Below the pieces are notes generated by a model, which worked only from the letters and a program-made list of their open reading frames with translations, was not told the origin of the DNA and searched no databases. From Deltaproteobacteria bacterium (GTDB lineage: Bacteria; Desulfobacterota; Desulfobacteria; Desulfobacterales; SURF-7), in assembly GCA_019307665.1 (NCBI GenBank), contig JAFDJC010000142.1:1-8053 (forward strand): a DNA stretch of 8,053 bases. The letters are read 5' to 3'. Numbering within the stretch: the first letter of the stretch is position 1; every line of letters starts with the position of its first letter. Shown in pieces: positions 1 through 5,880 of this stretch. The position numbers and the translations under genes were made by a program.

Positions 1-93
1 CAACCTATTGAAAATATATGAATTTCAAAGAACCGTAATTGCCTTCTCTGTTTATATTTCCAAAAACTAATCGGAAAATATTTATGATAATCA
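1..93. other. AT-rich DNA beyond the transposase breakpoint
   Basis: No gene or IS end is recognisable. The bases immediately after the transposase stop do not continue the transposase in any frame and contain no Tn5-like terminal sequence, so this is foreign to the IS. Confidence 0.4.
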
Positions 94-615
94 CTATAAC
101 TCGCAAGCATCCTGATAACCTTGCAACCAACGAAAACTCTCTTTCTCTTCGATGGGCTTCTGCTTGCGCTTTTCCGACTTACCGTGCTCGGCTTCATCTC
201 GTGCATAAATTTGTGTTCCCCACAGGCCCAAAGGCAAACGCTCCGGTGTGATGACCAATTGGTTATGAGCTAAAAATCCTTGCCTGTTCAGGAAGCTAAG
301 CGGTCCGGTGCCTTCCATGCTTTTCTTGGGGGTATAGTCCAGTTCGGTCGTGTCCTGGACGAAGAGCACTCGCTTGAATTCCTTTACCCGTTCAAGGGTG
401 GCATCCTGATGCGGTTTTAGTATGCCTTCCACATCGGTTTTTTTATTGTTTAAAAATCGGTAGGCGCCTATTACCTCAGCCCATCCTTTGAAAGCCGATT
501 TAATACTTTCCATAGGAGATTCTGTCAGGCGCTCGAGTATCAGCTCCATGCGTTTCTGAAGTCGATTGTCTCCCAAATCGGCAGTGGCCAGTTCCTTTAT
601 GATCCACGCCTTCAT
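94..615 (-). pseudogene. IS4-family transposase, N-terminal fragment (3' truncated)
   Basis: The 173 residues match the start of Tn5-like transposases, which are usually about 450-480 residues long. Residues 1-60 are the transposase DNA-binding domain, with LGDNRL at 14-19 and GAYRFLNN at 50-57. VQDTTELDY at 86-94 carries the first catalytic Asp (D88, equivalent to Tn5 D97). EEKESFRWL at 156-164 corresponds to the Tn5 segment DEKESGKWL. Translation then ends at a TAG just after CEL. The following bases in all three frames give unrelated AT-rich sequence, so the second Asp and the Glu of the DDE triad are missing. The reading frame is intact up to that point, which suggests a single deletion or replacement rather than gradual decay. 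The ATG overlaps the stop of the upstream DUF4338 gene as TAATG, with GGAGGG six bases before it, so the two genes were translationally coupled. The protein would not be catalytic. Confidence 0.88.
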
Positions 616-1520
616 TAACAGCCCTCCGACATGAGAGCTCGACGAAAATCACGACGCAAAGGATACAGCCAGATATCTTTTACCGCTATTCCCGGCGTCT
701 TGTATTTGTGCTTTTTGCCACGACCCTGCGTTTGCCCCACGCATTGCCAGTTTGCCGCCCTGTAACAGCCTCCTCGAAAACGGTCCCGCTCAACGAAAGT
801 TTCTAATAGAACCGGGTTATACCCGTATTGGTTCAGAAAGTCATCTGGAATACGCTTGGTACACATGGCCAGTATCTTTGATGCCAAATTCGCGCTATGC
901 ACACCAGGCAGGATAAGAAAACGAGCGTTATTCACGATAAGATGCAGATTCTTTTCGCGAACCAAAGGTTTCCAACCTATATAGAGATCCCTGGGAGCAA
1001 TTTTCCAGGCACTGGCCCCAAATCCAATCGCTCCTAATAGTCCTTGCTCCCATTTGAACAGGTAACGCACCTGTGCACCAGCCATTGGACTATAACCCAG
1101 ATAATGGTACCGGTCTATTAGGGCATTGTATACTGCAGATTGTTGTGCGGTCTTAACGCGTTGTAAGGTCAGACCTCGAAGCTTCTGAACCGGAAGATTA
1201 GTCGAATGAATTGCCGGGATGGATACCGTGCTTGGCCGCAAATTACGTCCGTTTCCATTCCTCCTTATGGGAGGTGGCAACTTAATGAGTCCGGCACGAT
1301 GAAGTCGTAAAAGTCCAACTCGTGCACTCATGAACTGATATTTATTTCCGGGAGACTTCCAATCCAAACGTTTACATACGCGACGAGCTATCTCAGCACG
1401 ATTGAATGGCTTGGCAGCTCTGATCTCCTCAAACACAGCAGCCAAACCTTCGTCTCCAAAGGGCTTGCCAAGTAATTGTTCTGGAATCCTGACCGCTTTA
1501 TATTCATTCTGGACCTTCAT
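615..1520 (-). CDS. DUF4338 (DruA-like) protein encoded within the insertion sequence
   Basis: A complete 301-residue protein. The region at about 23-85 looks like a small helical or winged-helix domain (it contains RAEIARRVCKRLDW and LLRLHRAGLIKLPPP). Residues 115-290 form the DUF4338 core: RYHYLG at 137-142, RDLYIGW at 177-183, NNARFLILPGV at 197-207, NLASKILA at 211-218, LLETFVERDRF at 238-248, CYRAANW at 252-258 and GQTQGRG at 262-268. DUF4338 is the domain that defines DruA of the Druantia anti-phage system, and from memory it also occurs beside IS4-type transposases. Its biochemical role is not known to me. Here the gene lies between a Tn5-like IS end and a transposase it overlaps, with no DruB-E-like helicase or other Druantia gene, so an IS accessory role is more likely than a full defence system. 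No Shine-Dalgarno sequence precedes the ATG, and the best promoter places the transcript start at the ATG. Confidence 0.85.
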   Translation of the reverse strand: MKVQNEYKAVRIPEQLLGKPFGDEGLAAVFEEIRAAKPFNRAEIARRVCKRLDWKSPGNKYQFMSARVGLLRLHRAGLIKLPPPIRRNGNGRNLRPSTVSIPAIHSTNLPVQKLRGLTLQRVKTAQQSAVYNALIDRYHYLGYSPMAGAQVRYLFKWEQGLLGAIGFGASAWKIAPRDLYIGWKPLVREKNLHLIVNNARFLILPGVHSANLASKILAMCTKRIPDDFLNQYGYNPVLLETFVERDRFRGGCYRAANWQCVGQTQGRGKKHKYKTPGIAVKDIWLYPLRRDFRRALMSEGC

Positions 1521-1527
1521 AAAAACT

Positions 1528-1556
1528 ATTATGGCACATGCGCCTTACTGTGTCCA
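1528..1556 (-). promoter_or_regulatory. Sigma-70-like promoter for the DUF4338-transposase pair, probably leaderless
   Basis: On the minus strand, TGGACA (1551-1556) is followed after exactly 17 bases by CATAAT (1528-1533). Each hexamer is one base off the sigma-70 consensus. The expected transcript start is about 1521-1522, one or two bases before the ATG at 1520, and no Shine-Dalgarno sequence lies in front of that ATG. The spacer contains the imperfect palindrome GGCGCATGTGCC, which could bind a regulator. Function is inferred from sequence only. Confidence 0.55.
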
Positions 1557-1570
1557 GAAAAAAATGCATT

Positions 1571-1589
1571 AGATGTGTATAAGGCTCAG
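1571..1589 (-). repeat. Tn5/IS50-type terminal sequence (IS end) with embedded DnaA box
   Basis: Read on the minus strand from the outside inward, the 19 bases are CTGAGCCTTATACACATCT. Against the Tn5 mosaic end (CTGTCTCTTATACACATCT), positions 1-3 and 7-19 are identical and 4-6 differ; the A at position 4 agrees with the Tn5 outside end. TTATACACA (1574-1582) is a match to the DnaA box TTATNCACA, as in the Tn5 outside end, where DnaA binding is known. The predicted outer boundary is 1589/1590. A nine-base target duplication, usual for Tn5, would be 1590-1598, but the other copy is lost. Confidence 0.85.
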
Positions 1590-1858
1590 GGTTGAAACCC
1601 GAGGCTATATTCCTTATCCCCTCGGAAGATTGTTTGTAGCCAAACCCGGGTGCGGCTATCGACCAATTGCAATTTTTGGGCATATAATCCCCCCGATTAC
1701 ATTTTTCTATGCTGTAGTTCTTTTTAAAGATGGTAAATTTTGGGGAAAGTCCAGCTATTTTTTTCGGCTAACGGCGCGCTTCGGCGGCGCGGAGCAAGGT
1801 ACGAGCGGAGTGCCTGACTGTGATCCTACCAAAAAAAAGTGGGCGCATGGGTTCACCC
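1590..1858. other. Gene-free stretch between the IS end and trpA, with inverted repeats
   Basis: No convincing gene is present. An open frame crosses it on the plus strand, but it has no recognisable domain and runs into the end of trpA. Inverted repeats seen are GGGTT-GA-AACCC at 1588-1599, directly at the IS boundary; CCGAGG...CCTCGG at about 1599-1625; and TAGCC...GGCTA flanking CCCGGG at about 1637-1658. The right-hand part, from about 1774, looks like a dispersed intergenic repeat and is listed separately. I recognise no relic of a coding gene in the part at 1600-1760. Confidence 0.5.
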
Positions 1859-1862
1859 CTAC
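1774..1862. repeat. Putative dispersed intergenic repeat abutting and including the trpA stop
   Basis: On the minus strand the block begins GTAGGGGTGAACCCATGCG at the trpA stop codon, continues through a T8 run, and ends in a GC-rich hairpin. That hairpin is six base pairs with one bulged G and a C-TTCG-G tetraloop (GCGCGC 1774-1779, TTCG 1780-1783, GC 1784-1785, GCGC 1787-1790). From memory, TAGGGGTGAACCC-type segments are common dispersed repeats in environmental bacterial genomes; I cannot count copies here because only one lies in the window. The base composition is more GC-rich than the flanking DNA. Confidence 0.4.
1831..1858 (-). terminator. Possible weak intrinsic terminator after trpA
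   Basis: On the minus strand GGGTG (1858-1854) can pair with CGCCC (1845-1841), including one G-T pair, around an eight-base loop. Two bases later a run of eight T residues follows (1838-1831). The stem is short, so termination efficiency is doubtful. It lies inside the putative repeat and immediately after the trpA stop. Confidence 0.3.
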
Positions 1863-2623
1863 GGTCTTAAACCGACAATAAAATCACCCACGGCATCGAC
1901 GCCTTTGTTCTCAACAAGCCTTATGGTCTGGGTGCCGATCACTGCAATATCAACCCTTCCCCTGAGGAAATCAATGTCATCTTTGTCTTTAACGCCAAAT
2001 CCAAGGGCAAGGGGAAGGTCGGTGGCGCTACGACATTTTAACAGGTAGTCATCAAGTGTTTTGGAAAAGTCAGTACTGTCTCCGGTAACACCCTTTCTTG
2101 CCACGCAGTAGATAAACCCGCTTCCCGCATCTGCAATATACTTCATCCGCTTTTCCGGTGTTGAGGGAGAAAAAATGAACACCGGTGCAAGTTGTCGGTC
2201 TTTCATGGCGGAAATGTATTCCCTGCCCTCTTCCGGAGGAATATCCGGGACAATCGTTCCCTTTATCCCGACACTCAGCATGGCGTCTGCAAACCGCTCA
2301 ACATTGTATTTAAAAAGAATATTGTAATAACTCATAAACAAAAACGGAATATCAAATTGAGAAGTAACCTTTTCGGCAAAATCAAGGCATTCCTGTACGG
2401 TCGTTCCGGCAGCAAGCGACTTCTGGTTTGCGCGAAGGATGACAGAGCCATCTGCAATGGGCTCGGAAAATGGAATCTGAAGTTCCATAAGGTCCACACC
2501 GGCTCTGACCATGGCCTCGACTATTTTAAAAGAATCTTCAAAGTTCGGATAGCCAAGGACTATATGAGTCATCAGAAGAATTTTTTTTTCTTTTATCCGG
2601 TTTTTGATATACGCTTCAATCAT
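1859..2623 (-). CDS. trpA: Tryptophan synthase alpha chain
   Basis: A cytoplasmic TIM-barrel subunit that cleaves indole-3-glycerol phosphate to indole and glyceraldehyde 3-phosphate; indole then passes to TrpB. The product has 254 residues, a little short of the usual 265-270. Catalytic residues are present: E47 in LMELQIPFSEP and D58 in IADG (E. coli Glu49 and Asp60). Other family motifs are YYN at 99-101, VPDIPPEE at 125-132, loop 6 as RKGVTGDST at 176-184, and GFGV at 208-211. Departures from consensus are THIVLGYP at 19-26 where YVTAGDP is usual, and IGTQT at 229-233 where VGSA normally helps bind phosphate. I chose the ATG at 2623 because it overlaps trpB by 8 bases and matches the family N-terminus; an upstream in-frame start at 2797 would add 58 unrelated residues inside trpB. 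The stop codon falls in the adjacent repeat. It is very probably translationally coupled to trpB. Confidence 0.93.
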   Translation of the reverse strand: MIEAYIKNRIKEKKILLMTHIVLGYPNFEDSFKIVEAMVRAGVDLMELQIPFSEPIADGSVILRANQKSLAAGTTVQECLDFAEKVTSQFDIPFLFMSYYNILFKYNVERFADAMLSVGIKGTIVPDIPPEEGREYISAMKDRQLAPVFIFSPSTPEKRMKYIADAGSGFIYCVARKGVTGDSTDFSKTLDDYLLKCRSATDLPLALGFGVKDKDDIDFLRGRVDIAVIGTQTIRLVENKGVDAVGDFIVGLRP

Positions 2624-3845
2624 GATATTCTTTTGCTTTTTCTTTAATAAATTCCTGCCATCCGGGGTCATGAAATGCGTCGGCCACTGTAAAAATATCT
2701 TTGTCGCCCCTTCCGGACTGATTGATAACAATAATGTCATCTTTTGACATATCGGGTGCCTCCATGAATGCCCGGGCAAATGCATGGGCGGATTCAAGTG
2801 CCGGTATCAGCCCCTCCTTCTTCATTGTAATGTCCAAAGCATTCACAACTTCCTTGTCTGTTGCCGCTTCAAAACGCACGCGATTTTCCGTGCTTAAATT
2901 GGAAAGGATAGGCGAGACTCCCACATAGTCAAGTCCGGCCGCAACACTGTGAGTCTCTTTCATCTGTCCGTCATTATTCTGCAGAAACCAGGTTTTGTAA
3001 CCCTGGGCGATACCTATGGATGCATCATCTGATGAAAGCCTGGAGGCATGATCTTCCGTATCAAGTCCGCGGCCCCCAGCCTCAACCCCCACCAGTTCAA
3101 CTTCATTGTCATCAAGAAAACCGCTGAAGATGCCGAGAGCATTGGAGCCGCCGCCTACACATGCGTACACGCGTTTGGGAAGCCTGCCTTCTGTTTCAAG
3201 TATCTGGCGCCTTGCTTCTTCCCCTATTATCGATTGAAAATAGGATACCATCTCGGGAAACGGATGGGGCCCGCATGCGGTACCGAGTACATAATGCGTC
3301 GTATCCATGTTGGTTACCCAGTCCCGAAACGCCTCGTTGATGGCATCCTTTAATATTCTGGTTCCTTCCCGGACAGGTATCACCTCGGCGCCGAGTCTTT
3401 CCATCCAGAAAACATTGGGTCGCTGACGCTTAACATCCACCTCGCCCATATATATCGTGCATTTAAATCCGAACCTGGCTGCCATCGTAGCAGTCGCCAC
3501 ACCATGCTGCCCGGCACCAGTCTCGGCAATCACCCGGGTCTTTCCCATCCTTTTGACAAGAAGCCCCTGGCCCATTACATTGTTTGCTTTGTGGGCGCCG
3601 GTATGGTTCAGATCCTCCCGCTTAATATAGATACGGGCGCCGCCAAAATGCTCGGTTAGATTCTGCGCGAATGTCAGAGGGGTGGGCCTGCAGGAATATG
3701 TTGACATGACGTTCACATATTCCTGCCAAAAACCAGTGTCTTTTTTTGCGGCACTGAACTTTTCAGTCAGTTCATCAAATGTAACCGCAAGAATTTCAGG
3801 AATAAATGCGCCTCCAAACTCACCATAATAGCCCCTATCTTTCAT
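2616..3845 (-). CDS. trpB: Tryptophan synthase beta chain
   Basis: A PLP enzyme condensing indole with L-serine to form L-tryptophan, working as an alpha2-beta2 complex with TrpA. The 409 residues match the usual size (about 400). HTGAHKANN at 81-89 carries the PLP lysine K86. ETGAGQHGVATAT at 108-120 holds the catalytic Glu108. GGGSNA at 231-236 binds PLP phosphate. AGLDY at 303-307, PALES at 348-352 and SGRGDKD at 377-383 are also present, so this is the ordinary TrpB1 class. After AGLDY the sequence reads VGVSPILSNL, where PGVGPEHxYL is usual. I chose the ATG at 3845 because GGAGGG lies eight bases before it and the protein then begins at the family's normal KDRGYYGEFGG; a TTG eight codons upstream is unlikely. 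The acyl-CoA dehydrogenase gene ends 48 bases upstream without a terminator-like structure, and trpA starts inside the 3' end. Confidence 0.95.
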   Translation of the reverse strand: MKDRGYYGEFGGAFIPEILAVTFDELTEKFSAAKKDTGFWQEYVNVMSTYSCRPTPLTFAQNLTEHFGGARIYIKREDLNHTGAHKANNVMGQGLLVKRMGKTRVIAETGAGQHGVATATMAARFGFKCTIYMGEVDVKRQRPNVFWMERLGAEVIPVREGTRILKDAINEAFRDWVTNMDTTHYVLGTACGPHPFPEMVSYFQSIIGEEARRQILETEGRLPKRVYACVGGGSNALGIFSGFLDDNEVELVGVEAGGRGLDTEDHASRLSSDDASIGIAQGYKTWFLQNNDGQMKETHSVAAGLDYVGVSPILSNLSTENRVRFEAATDKEVVNALDITMKKEGLIPALESAHAFARAFMEAPDMSKDDIIVINQSGRGDKDIFTVADAFHDPGWQEFIKEKAKEYHD

Positions 3846-3893
3846 GGACCAAACCCTCCCCAATACCAAATAAACGAAATCCGTCTTTCAGAC

Positions 3894-5708
3894 CTAAAGT
3901 CCTCCGAAACCTTCATCCGGCATTTCAATTGCAGCAGAAGTTGCTATTTCTATAGCATTCATTTTCCCCATTGTCTCGGGAAGAATTGAATTGATAAAAA
4001 AATCAGCTGTCTTAAGCTGTCCTTCATAAAATGCACGATCTTTTTTACCGGCTTTTTCCATTTTCGGCGCCGCTACCGAAGCTCTCCAGAGAAGCATCCA
4101 TGCCATAACCGTATCGCTCATGGCATATAAAAAAGGCAGGGAATGAGCAAACGCTGTCTTAAATTCAAGAGAAAGGGCTTTTTTGCCCAAGTGCATTGCA
4201 ATTTCCCCAAGCCGGTTTACAGCTGCTTCAACTTTTTCTGCAAAATCTTTTGTTGCTTCCACTTCTTTTGCTTGGGCAACAGTTTTCTGAATTTCACCCA
4301 TAAATGCCATGAACACGCCGCCTTTTTTCATGCCAAGCTTACGCCCCAGGAGGTCCATGGCTTGAATGCCGCTTGTTCCTTCAAAAACAGATGTGATTTT
4401 GCAATCCCTTGCATACTGTTCTACCGGGTAGTCCATCGTATATCCTGCCCCGCCATAGATCTGCATTGCCTGTATACATATTTCATGCCCCTTTACAGAC
4501 AGAAAATCCTTTATCAAAGGAGTAAGAAGCTCAAACATGTCATTGGCCATCTCTTTCTCTTCTTCCTTTTCCGCGATAACAGCTTTGGTTCCGCACATCG
4601 TCATGTAGTAAAAAAAACTCCGCATTCCGTCCAGGTGGGATTTCATCCACATGAGATTTCTACGAACATCAGGGTGCTTGATAATGGGCACTGACGGTGC
4701 TTCGTGGTTTCCAAAATCCGACAGGTCTCTTCCCTGTATTCTTTCTCTCGCATAATTAACCGCCAGCATATACGCCGAAGATGCGTAAGCAAGCGCCTGA
4801 AGACCTGTGGCCATACGGGCGCCGTTCATCATGTGAAACATTATTCTCATGCCCTTGTTTTTTTCACCAAGGAGATATCCGATGCATTCTCCTTTTGCAC
4901 CAAGGCCCATACTGCATGTTGCGCTAGCATGGATACCATGTTTTTCTTCCACTCCGGTACATACAATATCATTACGGTCGCCAAGGCTTCCATCATCGTT
5001 TACAAAATACTTTGGAACGATAAAGAGTGAAATGCCTTTTGTCCCGACCGGTGCTCCTTCAATCCTTGCCAAAACAGGATGAATTATATTTTCGACAAGA
5101 TCGAACTCTCCGTTTGTTATAAAAATCTTATTTCCGGTCAGTGTATATGTGCCGTCATCATTTTTCTTTGCCATCGTTGTCAAAGCGCCGACATCGGACC
5201 CGGCTTCTGATTCAGTAAGAAGCATTGTACCGCCCCATTCGCCGGAGGTAAGCCTTTTGATATATTTCTTCTTTTGCTCCTCTGTTCCATAAAGCTCAAT
5301 CATCTCAGCAGTGCCGTTACCCATAGCTGCATATGAATAAAGGGACCAGTTTGCACCCATGAAATATTCGGCAGCAGCAGTCGCCACAAAAGGAGGCGCG
5401 CCCTGCCCACCCATTTCAACAGGCACTTGGAGGTTCTGCCATTCACCTTCAAGAATCAGCTCATGAACTTTATGAAAACATTTGGGAACCTTAACCTTGC
5501 CATCTTCAAAACAAACGCCCTCCCTGTCCCCTTCTGCGAGTGTCGGCAGCGCTTCCTTTATTGCAAGCTTGCGGGCCTCCGTAATAATCATTTCGCATGT
5601 CTTTTTATTGAAATCGCTGAATTTTTCATTTGTTAATATTTCTTCAGCCTTCATCTGCTCCCAGATAACAAAATCAATGTCTCTCCTGTCTGCAATCTCC
5701 TGTGCCAT
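3894..5708 (-). CDS. Long-form (about 600-residue) acyl-CoA dehydrogenase
   Basis: A FAD flavoprotein that introduces an alpha-beta double bond into an acyl-CoA, passing electrons to an electron-transfer flavoprotein. The 604 residues put it in the long subfamily that includes DmdC (methylmercaptopropionyl-CoA dehydrogenase), which has an extra C-terminal domain (about 470-604 here), unlike the 380-residue short-chain enzymes. Seen are LLTESEAGSDVGALTT at 163-178 (flavin/substrate region), ITNGEFDLVENIIHPVLAR at 197-215 (typical of this subfamily), YGGAGYTMDYPVEQYARD at 418-435 and VFEGTSGIQ at 441-449. E443 aligns with the catalytic base of FEGT-type enzymes. The substrate cannot be read from the sequence; fatty, branched or aromatic acyl-CoA are all possible. 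The ATG at 5708 follows AAGGAG at a rather long 12-base spacing. It is the first gene of a probable acyl-CoA dehydrogenase-trpB-trpA transcript. Confidence 0.92.
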   Translation of the reverse strand: MAQEIADRRDIDFVIWEQMKAEEILTNEKFSDFNKKTCEMIITEARKLAIKEALPTLAEGDREGVCFEDGKVKVPKCFHKVHELILEGEWQNLQVPVEMGGQGAPPFVATAAAEYFMGANWSLYSYAAMGNGTAEMIELYGTEEQKKKYIKRLTSGEWGGTMLLTESEAGSDVGALTTMAKKNDDGTYTLTGNKIFITNGEFDLVENIIHPVLARIEGAPVGTKGISLFIVPKYFVNDDGSLGDRNDIVCTGVEEKHGIHASATCSMGLGAKGECIGYLLGEKNKGMRIMFHMMNGARMATGLQALAYASSAYMLAVNYARERIQGRDLSDFGNHEAPSVPIIKHPDVRRNLMWMKSHLDGMRSFFYYMTMCGTKAVIAEKEEEKEMANDMFELLTPLIKDFLSVKGHEICIQAMQIYGGAGYTMDYPVEQYARDCKITSVFEGTSGIQAMDLLGRKLGMKKGGVFMAFMGEIQKTVAQAKEVEATKDFAEKVEAAVNRLGEIAMHLGKKALSLEFKTAFAHSLPFLYAMSDTVMAWMLLWRASVAAPKMEKAGKKDRAFYEGQLKTADFFINSILPETMGKMNAIEIATSAAIEMPDEGFGGL

Positions 5709-5742
5709 AATAAATACTTACTCCTTTCCATTTACTGTTCAT

Positions 5743-5774
5743 ATATTTTATCTAACTATTATTTTACCTAACTA
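5743..5774 (-). repeat. 16-bp tandem direct repeat in the acyl-CoA dehydrogenase leader
   Basis: On the minus strand two adjacent 16-base units, TAGTTAGGTAAAATAA (5759-5774) and TAGTTAGATAAAATAT (5743-5758), agree at 14 of 16 positions. They sit between the predicted transcript start (about 5778) and the ATG at 5708. This is a plausible site for a repressor that binds direct repeats, though AT-rich slippage is also possible. Confidence 0.5.
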
Positions 5775-5784
5775 AACGACCTTT

Positions 5785-5812
5785 TCTATATTATTCCGGT
5801 GATTACTGTCAA
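5785..5812 (-). promoter_or_regulatory. Candidate sigma-70 promoter for acyl-CoA dehydrogenase-trpBA
   Basis: On the minus strand a perfect TTGACA (5807-5812) is followed after 16 bases by TATAGA (5785-5790), four of six matches to the -10 consensus. The predicted start near 5778 gives a leader of about 70 bases that contains the 16-bp tandem repeat. Confidence 0.45.
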
Positions 5813-5827
5813 ATACAATATATGCTG

Positions 5828-5856
5828 TTGACATATCTATTTGTATTGATTATTTA
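5828..5856 (+). promoter_or_regulatory. Candidate sigma-70 promoter for the metallo-beta-lactamase-fold gene
   Basis: A perfect TTGACA at 5828-5833 is followed after 17 bases by TATTTA at 5851-5856. The -10 match is poor (three of six), so the site is tentative. It is followed by a very good ribosome binding site, AAAGGAGG at 5865-5872, eight bases before the ATG at 5881. Confidence 0.4.
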
Positions 5857-5880
5857 TTTGACAAAAAGGAGGATTGCGAT

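Larger units (their letters stand above)
94..1589 (-). mobile_element. Partial IS4-family (Tn5/IS50-like) insertion sequence carrying a DUF4338 gene
   Basis: The remnant reads right to left: a Tn5-like terminal sequence at 1571-1589, a promoter, an intact DUF4338 gene, and the 5' third of an IS4-type transposase gene. The identification rests on two independent signals, the transposase N-terminal domain and a terminal sequence matching the Tn5 mosaic end at 16 of 19 positions. The second end is absent: nothing resembling it in inverted orientation occurs in bases 1-93, and transposase homology stops at about 94-100. The left limit given here is therefore the transposase stop codon, not a true IS end. 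The element should be unable to move unless a related transposase acts on it, and even then it has only one end. Confidence is high for the family and moderate for the exact limits. Confidence 0.85.

Noticed and set aside
39..251. 70-codon plus-strand frame at the left edge
   Set aside because: It runs antisense to the transposase fragment and crosses the breakpoint; no known domain.
615..1520. A Druantia defence system
   Set aside because: Only the DruA-like domain is present, the neighbours are IS parts and metabolic genes, and no large helicase gene follows.
1573..1881. Open frame of 102 codons on the plus strand
   Set aside because: It starts inside the IS end, crosses the inverted repeats and runs into trpA antisense; it has no recognisable domain and no ribosome binding site.
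2624..2797. N-terminal extension of TrpA from an upstream in-frame start
   Set aside because: The added 58 residues are unlike TrpA and fully overlap trpB coding sequence; the internal ATG at 2623 fits the family start.
3846..3893. Hairpin GTCT-GAA-AGAC between acyl-CoA dehydrogenase and trpB as a terminator or attenuator
   Set aside because: The stem is only four base pairs, it has no T-run, and no leader peptide with Trp codons is present.
4143..4694. 183-codon plus-strand frame, with others at 2192-2647, 3048-3353 and 4704-5030
   Set aside because: They lie antisense within acyl-CoA dehydrogenase, trpA and trpB, with Cys/His/Phe-rich composition typical of shadow frames.
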